NCBI GenBank assembly: GCA_027946365.1
Contig: JAPEUQ010000012.1
Span: forward strand, 682,001 to 746,000
Source: Kalmusia sp. IMI 367209
Lineage: Eukaryota; Ascomycota; Dothideomycetes; Pleosporales; Didymosphaeriaceae
DNA length: 64,000 nucleotides
Reading direction: 5' to 3'
Part shown: in pieces, positions 1 through 10,430 of the stretch
Numbering within the stretch: the stretch's first letter is position 1
How the letters are laid out: each line of letters opens with the position of its first letter
Made by a program: the position numbers and the translations under genes
The notes under the pieces: model-generated
The model's input: only the letters and a program-made list of their open reading frames with translations
What the model was told of the DNA's origin: nothing
The model's database searches: none

Positions 1-1
1 A

Positions 2-100
2 GACTTTGCAGTGGCGATGATCGAGAAGCATCCTGGAAACGACGAGTGGGACTTGGAGACAGTATGGAAGGAGGCGATAGATGAGGCTCCCGCAGCCTGA
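2..100 (+). CDS. C-terminal end of a truncated gene, product unknown
   Basis: An open frame enters from the left edge and ends in a TGA stop after 32 codons. The peptide is acidic and contains two Trp residues in the pattern EWDLETVWKEA before an Ala-rich end. Nothing in this short piece identifies a family. It is supported only by an uninterrupted frame from the edge and a protein-like amino-acid mix, so it could also be the end of a last exon whose upstream splice site lies outside the window. Confidence 0.5.
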   Translation, partial: DFAVAMIEKHPGNDEWDLETVWKEAIDEAPAA

Positions 101-3100
101 GTACTCAAGCAGATGATGGAGTACTCATGCTATTTGTCGTTAGGGCACAGGGTCCACAACAGCTTACGACACCCAAACCCTCGAATAGACCTCAATCCCA
201 TAAGTCCAAACTTCGAAACACTTTGTTTGCAGTATAATACCACCACAACATTTTTCGCCTTTCCCCATAGCTACTGATGACCTTGTGCCAGTCTGCTCGT
301 TCCCCTACTAGTCGTCGCCCGGCCGTAAGTGGCCCCCACAAACCCAAGCACCAACGCCGCCCCACCAGCCGTAAGAAGCTTAATCCCAAGCATCCCATTG
401 CCCTGGTCGGACAACGCTGTGGCGTCTCACGACCTCGGAGCAGGCGACTTTGCGACGAAACAGCCAGCCACGCAGCGAGGGCGCACGAATCGATGATCGA
501 GGAGGCGCTGGTGAGCGTCCGTCAACGGTGCAGAGCGCGTGACGGTATACATGTTAACAAGGCGACATTATGACAATCGTAGATCCTTGTCGTAAGGATC
601 CACGAAGGAAAGCACGGTCAAGGTACCTCTGGTATCGGCAAGACGAACAGATCGGGTGCGATTCTGCGAAAGGAACGGACGGCCTGGCAACCGTGCGCAT
701 GGATGTGCGAGTGAGACAAAGCTAGTACGTCAGACCAAGTAACTAACGTGGCACGGAAATCAAACGAGCGCAACCGTGTCAAACAATGCGGCAAAGGAAG
801 TAGTATTCATACGCTATAGGGCGAAAGGAGTCATCATTGAAAGTATTGTTTGTTCAGCTCGTGCTGGCAAACGCTTGCCCCGTACCATATGCCTGATATA
901 GTTAACAGTGAGAGCTTCCCGTCTAGCTGAGTCATGGGCGCCATATATGGTACCAAGACCGTGGAATTGGCTTTGGGGCTTACGTCTTGTTCAGCCCTAG
1001 CCGATAAACGTATCACTGCTCCACTGTCCGTATCCAGGAACAGAGGAAGGGGGGAGGTACGTGTCTCGTGGCTGATGGCGCAAGTTCCATGATAATTATC
1101 TTGCAAAGGAGGCAAGGGGTTTTCGAAACGATAACCGGCTATACGGCTTATTGCTGACTGCTGAAAGGGAGGCCTTGAGTTGGTCCACGGAGGAATCTGA
1201 TGAGATAAATCCGACGATGTTGCGACGTGTTATGAACACGGATGCAGTAGTTACGACAATAGTGAATGTTCTAGAGATACAATCAGTTTCATCCTCATGC
1301 GTTATTAGCTTCTACCGGAAATAAATGGCATCTGTGTTTCTGTGTATTGTCCATAAACGGAAAGACTATTGTCCCGTTTTTGAAAGTCTATCGGCTGATT
1401 ACATCCGTGTGAAGCGAGTAGCACATGTGCAAACAGAAGAGAATGTTAAATATCAGGCCGCGAGAAGACGGAATTGAGCATGCTAGTAGTCGAAAGAGTC
1501 TTATGGGGATTTGGAAACCCCCAACTGTAGCCTCATCTCAAAAACGGGCTACGTTGTCCCACTACAGGTTATGCAAGTTTTAGTTGTGGGCAAAGCATGG
1601 GCTGCTACGCCGTGCAGAGATACCCTCGTCTTGCGACCTGTATCGAAAATAATTGCAACGCTCTGCCTATTGATGTTTCTATTCGGGCCTTGGCTATTGG
1701 TACACACACATTCTGCTTGTGCTGTAAGCCCCGATCGGTGAAGACGAGCCCTTTTATGGCGCATATGACGGCTGTGCCGTGCAACGTGTTACATTCTGGT
1801 GGAGCCACGCGTGTAGCGATGCGAACGAAGAGCGAGAACTCTGTAGGCCAGAGGCATAGACCTACTCGGCAACAAGAATGGGAAAAGATTGAGTGAGTTG
1901 GATCTATGAGGCGGCGGCGTAGTGCTGTGGGCGTGTTGCATATGCGGCTTACTCTGGGGAACTCGCGACTAATTGGATAAACTGGGATGGAGCGAATCGC
2001 AAGCTGTGCTCTGTGCCCCAAAAGAGAGTTTCAACATGCGTGACCACGATCAGGCTGTGCTCGGAGCACACAGCTGAATCTATCGGAGTCGGTGTCTGTA
2101 AAATCATATACGATCGGTGTTAGGCGGGGATAAGCAAAACTTTTAGAAAAGCGACGCGGTCGATTCTTCCATGTTTCTTCTTTACGTTTGACTCATTCCC
2201 GTGTAGAGCGTTTTGGTGCTAGTTATGGATGCCGTCCTTTCGGGAAGGATTAAGCGTCAAACAGCATGTTGGGAGCCGGGCTGAAGGGCGGAAAGTCGCT
2301 CGGCGAAGGAGAGTCGCCGAGCGTGTAACCACCAACGCTTGTCCTTGAGACATTCACGGTATCACAGCTGCATTCGCGTGCTGATGAGTTCGTGAGGTCG
2401 AGAACCAACACTTTTCAGGCGAATATGCCACGCGAGACCCACGTTCCTGGTATTGTCAGCAGAGCAGATTAATATTTGAAATCGGCTCTGTTAGTATAGC
2501 GGCCTAGTTTCCGCGATTGGCGCTGATTAGTAGAGCACCACCATGTTTACTCCGAGCCCGACAAAATGATTTTTTTTTGCACTTGACCTGTCTGAATAAT
2601 GGCAGAGAAGAACCCATTGCGCCATCGCAATATTATGCACCTAAAGTTCCAAACTAATTCCAGGCCGCGCCCTTTCGAGGGCGGTCGTAGGGGAGCTCTG
2701 CAGCGGGGGATTACGCAGCGACTTTATCCTGAACAGATAAGACATGGTATAGGTAGATTCCTCCTTGCAGCAGACACACCGAACTGTCGGTGTACCTCGA
2801 AGCCTCGTAACAGCTCCATCAGCAAGCTTTAGGGTAAAGAGGAATGCTAACACCGATATCGCATAGCTGCAGGCGAATAGAGAAAGATGTTCGTAGTAAA
2901 GTGCGGCTTAGTCGTCCAGTCATGCAAGTGTACGATTGTAGTAAGCGAAGGACGAGTGTACCGTAACGCTGGGATTTTGAGTGTTGGGTGATTTTCCATG
3001 CGATTGAAGGGGACGATAGATGCCCGCGTGAAACATACGGGCATCAACAGAAAAAGTAAATTGATGCTGGAATCTTGCGCTGCGCTAGGGACCCCTTCCT

Positions 3101-5775
3101 CACAAGTCAGAAAAGGTCAGAGGGTGTGGTGTTTCTGCAGTCATGTCGATCTTTGGCGTTACGCGAGGGGCAGGGGCTGATTAGAGGTATGGTGACAGTC
3201 CAGGCTAATCTGTGTAATTATTGAGCGGCGCCTCACACATGCTGATGTACAATAAGTGGGATTCGTGTTGTGCTTTCGCACCACGCCTGCGATGTTTGAT
3301 TTCGATGACTGTACTTGGTGTCGCGGCTGGCGTCATGAAGTTACGGCGAGCGATTTCGAAGGGGGCCGGTACAAATTGTACGCCCACTGCTAGCTCGAAC
3401 AGCTTCGGGAGGCGCAACGATCGGACACCCGAGAAGGTCAGATCGAGTGCTTGCGAAGCCTAACCGTTGAGCGGAAGCGGGAGCACGGGAACCCGCGTAC
3501 GCGGATCCCGAGAGATTTCGTCCTCGTTGCCAAGAGCGGGAACACGCTCAATTTCTTGGACCGGCCTAATTGTTCAATGCCGCGCCGACGCGGCGATGCC
3601 TGGGTGGGCGCGTGATGCACGGTTCGATTTGTGTTCGATCGATAATCCGGAGCGAGGCTCAGTGCATGTGTGACGAGGAGTTAGTCCAAAGTAGTGAAAC
3701 AAGGTCATGGCAGCGAAAGGATCTGCCGACGAAGCAACTGGGCGATGCCGATCAGGGACGACCCCACGGTCATCGGATTGCGTGTCCCAAAGGCAATGCA
3801 ATATTCTTGGCTGGTGTCGCGACGCTCGAATTTGAGGCTGGGGTGAAGGGATAAGAGGGAGTGGAGTTTGCCAAGTCGTGGAACGTGGAAAGTTTGCGAG
3901 GCGGCTTCCCAGGTCGGCGTGGTTTCGCAGTCGCGCTCTCCTCATTGGCCCGTTCGGCGTGCCAAACCAATGCTCGGCGAGCGCAGCCTTTGGCTTTATA
4001 GAGTGAGTGCGTAATGTATCCATGTATTCAAAGAAATGCGCCTTGGAGCTTCTTGGGAGCTCAAGATTCGCATTGCTCGTGAACAGGGAGCAGCTGGGCC
4101 CAAGGCTGAAGTGGGCCGATTGAGGGGGGTGAGTGTCGTGGCGCTTGTGGCTGGTGCTAAGTTGTTTTTGTTACCATACACGCGGTAACTTGGAATTCCA
4201 GACAACTGACTCCACGAACCCACTTGGGCAGCATCTTCCTGGGCATCATTAAGAGCGTATTGCTGCCAATTGACGTCAATGACAGCTAGAGAGAAGTTAA
4301 TCAAGTGTGCCCAAATGATAAGATTGGGATGCGCAATGCTCTTGGGGCCGCCAAAGTGACACCCATGCGCCAAACGAAGTGAGGCGTCTGGCGGCGAGTT
4401 GTGATGGCAGATTCTAAAATTGTCAGAGAGCCTTATTTTCATACAATGATGGTACACGCCGTTGGGCGTCGCTGACATTTTTGCTAGCTAGCATCGAGGT
4501 TCGTAAAGATTTCGTGTAGGATCTTGGAATACGAGACTACGGAAGTCTACCCAAAGTTCTGAAAATGAGCCCTCATAGTTTTGGGAGTCGGGCACATTTG
4601 CGAAACGCAAAGTTGTCAGCACAGACTTCTCGGCGGATATACCCTTGGAGACTCACCGAAGACCCATTGTGAAAGTCACCGCATAATTGTGTTGTTCACG
4701 GCAATTCTCAAACCAAGGTCTCCGACGCATTCGACTTTGGTGTTGACCTCTTCTCCGCATTCGCTTGTTCGTTTGGCACCCAATCATTGGTCACGGATAG
4801 TCTCCGGGAAAGGTAACTCACCCCAGGCTTCTCCCAACCTCGCAAGCATCAGGTCAGGCCACGCTCTCGTAACAAGTTAGTCGAGAATGCGGGGTCTGAC
4901 AAAGAGGATGTCTTGACTCGATCAAGCACATTTGTAGACCTAACGGTCGAGCTCCACTCGTCCATTAGCTGAGGATTGCGGGCGCAACAATGGGTACTGT
5001 CGTTATCGCTGCCGGCATGTTTACAGCTGAATAGTAAGTATCTGCTAGGGCTTAGTGATTTGCCGTGGAACTGGGCATGACATTGGATCCCATTGTTCTG
5101 TTCGAATGCCAGGGATCGTGGGGGGAGCGCCCCCGCATTGGTCTCTTTGTCAGCCATCAGGCATGCAACGCAAATCTCTGTGGCACAATGGGTCATACTC
5201 GAAACGTTCTTTTCTTGGCCTGAAGCCTCGCGTAGGCTGTCGCCTCAAGTTCTTGCAGGGTGTTTTCCCAAACAGGAAAAGTAGGTGATGCCGCTGTAGG
5301 ACGCTGCTGATTCGTCACAAAGGCGCTGACTAGCGGTTGGACGGCGCTGACGTGACAACCGAGATACAAGCTTTCTTCGAATATGCACAGCCAACACGTC
5401 GTATTCGTTTAGTGGGTTGCCTGTTGCGAATCCGTTCCGAGCGTATACGCCGTACCGTCCCCAATAGAAATTGCTGCTCGTTTCGCAAGCATCGCTGAAT
5501 TGGTAGCCTGAGCCACGCTGCCTGACGACGACCACCTCGTTTTCGTTCCTCGAATAGGTGGATTACTGCGAGGGTTCTTGGGTATTGAGTAAATTACATT
5601 AGGTTCAATTAGAGACTGAGATGCAGCACCGCCGTTAGGGATTTGTAGCTCAGACCTCCGTCGCGGAAGCGAAGACCTCGCTGCATATGCGTGCGCACAC
5701 ACGACGGTAACGCGACTACGCGGGAACTATTACAGCTCGAGGCTGCTGACTCCTGAAGGGCCGAAGCATGCAAAG

Positions 5776-5800
5776 GTGTGTGTGTGTGTGTGTGTGTGTG
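5776..5800. repeat. (GT)12 microsatellite
   Basis: An uninterrupted run of GT dinucleotides, 25 bases long, in the gene-poor left region. It probably has no coding role. Confidence 0.95.
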
Positions 5801-6005
5801 GGCACGCAAGAAGAACTAAAGGGACTCTGATCTAGCGGAGAGATTTGTATCCATTCTGCAGGGCATTGATAAGCAGCACGGACGAAGATTATGTACCTAC
5901 AAGTCGCCAGTTTAATGCCCGCGCCCGTTCGCACGATGCGACTGGCTGCTTCGTGAAGATTTGAAAGAAAGCAACGATGTGGCATTGAGTCACTCAGCCG
6001 TGGTC

Positions 6006-6025
6006 AGCTAGCTAGCTAGCTAGCT
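6006..6025. repeat. (AGCT)5 self-complementary tetranucleotide repeat
   Basis: Five perfect AGCT units in a row. The unit is its own reverse complement, so the run can pair with itself on either strand. Confidence 0.95.
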
Positions 6026-7261
6026 GGAGGTCACATACAGTGGGATGATGATTTCAGTAACGGAGCTAGGCAGGTAGACGAAAAGATGATCAAACTTTAG
6101 TTCCGTCAACATACGCGTACTCGCCTGCTTCTTGAGGCCGTCGTACAATACCGGTGATGGTGTGGCTGGAGCACTGGCGGACAGAAAAGTTGACCGGCTG
6201 GGGTTTGATGATGAGTTGCCAGGTCGGCGTCTCGGCGAACAGTAAGCCCCAAAAGGGTACGCAAGGTCGCCTGCACCGCGTCTCGAGAAGCCGTTGAGCC
6301 ATTTTCGCGCGTCGTGTGAGGTCGAAAGGGCAGGGCGGTTGACATGTGGACGGCGGGCGCGTTCGCAGACTTTTTGCTCGGCCGAAGCCCCACGGCGACG
6401 GTTTGGCGACTGCGCAGGGACTAACGTTATTAGCTGGTGAGGGAGTATGACGATGCTGATACAGGAAAAGGGTCTATAGGCGTGCCTGGACGCCAGGATA
6501 CCTTCGTTTGACGCGCGATGAGTCGAGCAGCTTCGTCCGAGTTGAAGGGCGCCCTCGCCGGCGTTGGGGTAGCTCCGAAATCCGAGCCTGCGTGGTGATC
6601 TCCCGCCAGCGCTGGCTTGCCGTCTACCCAGCAGGCCCCCCCTTCTCTAGTGAAGCTGTGGCATCTTTGCAAAGGGGGCCCGGGATCACGCTGCTGGCGG
6701 TTGCTCTCGCGGGGCCCGCGGGTGTGGACACTGGCCGTGGTCGTGTTGCCCAGCGTTGCGATTGCGCCCACGGTCCGCACGCAGGCCGCGCCCGCAGCGC
6801 TTTGTCACAGCGTGTTGCTCTCGACGACTGAGCCCAGTGTCTTCGTAAGGTTGGCGCAGCGCCCGCCGATCCTGGACCCCTGTGCGGGCGAAAGTAATCC
6901 AACGCGCTCCGACGGCCGCTGGCTGGCCCGCCGAGGCACTGGCAGGGGGGTTTTGGTACTCCGGCGGGTGGAGCGCAATTATTACACTTTCATTACCACG
7001 CTTCTGCCCGTCCCATCGACAACCTTAAGGCCGAGCGTCCGTTTGAACCTGCCCTCTGACGTGAACAGATATAATGCCATGCTGCCCACACAGGCCACTC
7101 CGTATTTAGCTTTCCAACTTCCGCTCGCGTCTTCTTTGTCCCACCCAACCTGATGCTCCTGGCCTCACAGTGAAACACCATCACCGTACCTCACTGCACC
7201 TGGCTGTCCCATAGCTTTGAGCTGGTGCATCCCCGTCGCGACTGTTGACCTTCCTGCCACG

Positions 7262-7284
7262 ACTACTGCTACTACTACTACTAC
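7262..7284. repeat. ACT trinucleotide run directly upstream of the zinc-cluster start codon
   Basis: An ACT-type triplet repeat with one interruption (CTG) ends four bases before the ATG at 7288. It therefore lies in the expected 5' leader of the transcription-factor gene. A length change here would not alter the protein but could affect translation start. Confidence 0.8.
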
Positions 7285-7287
7285 CGC

Positions 7288-8302
7288 ATGTCTTCGCAAC
7301 GATCGAATTCAATGGAGGCTTCACAAGACAACATCCGCAAGCGGGTGTGCAAGGCCTGCGACCGATGTCGCCTCAAGAAATCAAAGGCACGTTTTGCTTG
7401 TCGTCTGCCTCGTCTACCTTTCTGACCTTGTTGTAGTGTGATGGCGCTAGCCCCTGCAGTCGATGTAAAGCAGACAATGCCATCTGCGTTTTTGGAGAGA
7501 GGAAGAAGTCGCAAGACAAAGTATATCCCAAGGGGTAAGTGTTGATACCGCGTTCTTTCTTCTTAGCATAGCTGCTAACAGCTGCAGCTATGTCGAGATG
7601 CTTGAGCAGCAACAGTCGCAGCTGGTCGCTGGCTTGCGAGAGCTCTACACCAGGTTACAACAAGGTCAAGGTTGGCCCGGTGCGCCATTGCGTGAAGCAC
7701 AGGGTGGTCATCCTCTTACTCACGACATACTCGAACGGCTTGATTTACTCCATGCGTCTGGCGACGGTGCCAGCAATTACGATGGATTCGAGGAGGACTG
7801 CAACCGCATGCAGCAAAAGCTACTGGAAAGAGGTGCACCGTTCACTCGCAGGAGAGGATCAGTGAGCTCCGACTCAGAGCACGACCACACCTCGTCGTCC
7901 TCATCTTATGGTGGCACCCCGACCACCAAGACCATGCCGTTTACCGACCCCTTCGCACGACACAATGCGCCGCCGACTCCACCAATGAACAGCCCATTCC
8001 CACGTCAGTCCCAGATTGTGTCACCCGTCAAGCAGGAAGCACCCATGGTGTCTAGCGCTTTCATGAACGCGGGTGGTCTGGATCCCGCCACGCTGTCTCG
8101 ATCAAATTGGCAAACCGAATCTATGATCATGGAGGAGCCGCTCGACTTCAGCAAGCCAATGTATGGGTTCGACACCTACGGGAACTTCGACCAAACGATG
8201 ATGCTCGATCCAATAGTCGTAAACGATCCCGTTATGCCCGACTGGAACACGCCGAACGACTTGGACTTCAGCAATTTCATAAATCATCAAGTGGGTGCAT
8301 GA
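7288..8302 (+). CDS. Zn2Cys6 (Gal4-type) transcription factor
   Basis: Predicted nuclear DNA-binding regulator of 303 aa. Exons: 7288-7386, 7437-7534, 7588-8302. The zinc cluster uses C24, C27, C34, C40, C43 and C50 (spacing C-x2-C-x6-C-x5-C-x2-C-x6-C) and is split by the first intron between K33 and C34. Behind it comes a linker with the motif VYPKGYVEMLEQQQ, the start of a probable coiled-coil dimerisation helix. The C-terminal half is rich in Ser, Pro, Thr and Asp and looks like a disordered activation region; no fungal-specific middle homology domain is visible. Intron 1 (50 bp) begins with GC rather than GT, and only this donor keeps the cluster in frame. Intron 2 (53 bp) is GT-AG. The same zinc-cluster and linker pattern occurs in a group of ascomycete developmental regulators, but I cannot name the orthologue. 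Confidence 0.9.
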
Positions 8303-9381
8303 TTGGCTCGGCCGCTCTCTCGTACTCTCCGTTGGCTTCGTCAAGCGTTCAAGCGTTTTAGGGATTGATCCGCGAGAATTTCCGGATTTGGGTTTTTATG
8401 GGTCTCGGCGTTAACGGACGGTCGGAAACAGGTCTGGGACCAAACTTCAGGCGAGGGGTTTGCTACGGCGTACAAAGGACATTGTAAGCTTCACCATGAC
8501 GTGGGACATTTTGGCCGGCCTAGACCCTGCAAAGCCTCGTGGCTCGCCATCGCAGACATGTGCGCACACACTGCAGGTTGGATTTGTCTTGGAATGTGAA
8601 TAGTTGAACGTGGTTATGGGATAATGGTGAATATTGTATCATACTGTACCTCCTCAAATTGCGCCACGACCGTGGTTTCGTTTGTGCTCTCGTAATGCAA
8701 CCATCTCAAGATCGAATCGTGGCGCAAAACCATGCGAGGATGCAAGGCTGCTGACAAATCTTACTCAGCTACGCACGTGCCTCCAACGTTCGTGTGCCCG
8801 CCGACTGCGGGTGAGAGGTAGAGCAAGAGTGGCCCGAGCTTCTTGTTCTATCGTAGTCCTCCTGTCCTTCACCACTATGTTGGCGAAGCCTGCCCCAAAG
8901 TTAGAATCGATGGCCTTGATGGTTTCACGACGCTCAGAACTGGCCCACGTGCCAGCACTAAGCCCAGCAATTAACCTAGCATCGATTGATTAGGCTAATC
9001 AAACAGGTCCCGCACTGGTGACGCTCTTGAGCCCAGTTGCCCCACGACATCCCGCCTCTTCGCACGACAACCTTTGCGCATACACGATCAAGCATTGTAT
9101 ACCAAGAACGTCTCGTAACGCCTCTAATACGTTGCCGTGAAGAGAAGTCGAGGGTGAGTGTCCCTGTCGGCGATAGACAGCCCCGCATCGGCTTGAAAAC
9201 TTCGACGCGATCGACGCTCGGGGTGATCAAAGCGGCCAAACGAGGCTGGGAAGCTGGAGTGTATGAGACAGTGACACTGCAGGTGGCATTTTGTGAAGCT
9301 AATAGCGCATGCAGGTCCATCCCAGCGCAAGCACTCGGAACATCCGCCCTGTCCAATCAGATCACCATCATACTCCCCATC
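8303..9381. other. Intergenic region between regulator and epimerase
   Basis: About 1.1 kb between two + strand genes. It should hold the 3' end of the regulator transcript and the promoter of the epimerase. The epimerase frame is open upstream to 9037, but the family start fits the ATG at 9382, so the upstream part is read as leader. Confidence 0.5.
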
Positions 9382-10430
9382 ATGTCCGCAGACAACGCTT
9401 TCACATTCCTACCCCTGGGAGCCATCATTCAGGAATTCAAAGTCAACGGCAAAAACATCGTGCAGGGGTTTCCCACCGCTGAGCTTTACAAATCCTACAA
9501 CGCCCCATACTTCGGTGAAACCATTGGTAGGATTGCTAATAGAACGTCGAACGGCAAATTCGATCTGAATGGTAAGACATACCAGTTGCCTGTCAACAAC
9601 GGTCCGAATTCTCTCCATGGAGGGAACCTTGGATGGGGAAAGAGGGAGTTCGAAGGGCCGATTGACGTCGACCGAAACGGGAAGCCGGCTACCTTCTTTA
9701 AGTATCTTAGCAAGGATGGAGAAGAGGGCTATCCTGGTACTGTTGAGGTCCGCGTCTGGTACGTACAGGAGAAGCAAAAGGAGAACGGTGTCCAGAAAGA
9801 GATATTGCACATTGAATACGAAGCCGAATTGGTAGGCGACGATGTTCCCGAAACTGCCATCAACATGACCAACCACAGGTAAGCATGTCAAGATGAGAAG
9901 TGGTGGGACTCGCTAACGCCATGTCAAGTTACTTCATACTTAGCGACTCGCCCACTATCGCAGGTACGGAAGTTACCCTGATCACGAACAAATACCAGGT
10001 TGTCGATGATGGTGGAATCCCAACGGGCCCCATCGAAGAGTACCCTGGCGTCAAACCCAACACAGCATTCATGTTAGGCGAGAAAGAGCCTGACATTGAC
10101 GACTGTTTCGTTGCCAATCCGGATCCTTCCAGTGTTCCCATCGATACGCGAAGCTCTCCCCTACAGACCGTTGCATCATTTTACCATCCGGGGTCGAAGA
10201 TACATCTCGAGGTAGCAACCACAGAGCCTGCTTTCCAGTTCTACACTGGCAAGTATATCGATGTTCCAGCCGTGGAGAACCTACCAGCACGAGGTGCGCG
10301 TTCTGGTTTCTGTGTCGAGCCTAGTCGCTATGTCAACGCCATCAACGTACCTGAACACAAGAGCATGACGATACTGAAGAAGGGTGAGAAATATGGAGCC
10401 AAGATCGTCTATCGTGGATGGCAAGCATAG
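9382..10430 (+). CDS. Aldose 1-epimerase (galactose mutarotase family)
   Basis: Predicted 332 aa cytosolic enzyme that interconverts alpha and beta anomers of hexoses, feeding galactose and glucose metabolism. Exons: 9382-9878 and 9929-10430, with one 50 bp GT-AG intron that splits a serine codon. Family landmarks are in order: GRIANR near the N terminus, NSLHGG with H79, TNHSYF with the catalytic acid H165 next to the splice site, an acidic DIDDCF segment, and GFCVEPSRY with E296 as the likely catalytic base. Length matches the family. The start was chosen because MSADNAFTFLPLG directly precedes the conserved beta strand. The sugar specificity cannot be told from the sequence. Confidence 0.93.

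Larger units (their letters stand above)
101..7287. other. Long gene-poor region
   Basis: About 7.2 kb without a protein-coding gene I can support. The open frames are short, overlap on both strands, mostly lack an ATG, and show no recognisable motif or splice-linked continuation. The last kilobase, roughly 6.4-7.2 kb, is GC-rich and probably holds promoter and 5' leader sequence of the zinc-cluster gene that follows. Two simple repeats lie at about 5.8 and 6.0 kb. No transposase, reverse transcriptase or long terminal repeat was seen, but a decayed element cannot be excluded by eye. Confidence 0.5.

Noticed and set aside
1605..2021. Minus-strand frame of 138 codons
   Set aside because: Overlaps equally long frames on the other strand, has random-like composition and no motif or splice context.
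3574..4478. Two minus-strand frames of 149 and 160 codons
   Set aside because: Composition resembles translated non-coding DNA; no domain, no plausible exon joins.
6430..7184. Frames of up to 178 codons on both strands
   Set aside because: Caused by high GC content in the likely leader and promoter of the zinc-cluster gene; no motif.
9037..9381. Upstream extension of the aldose epimerase frame by 115 codons
   Set aside because: The family begins at the MSADNAF start; the extension has no presequence character and looks like leader.
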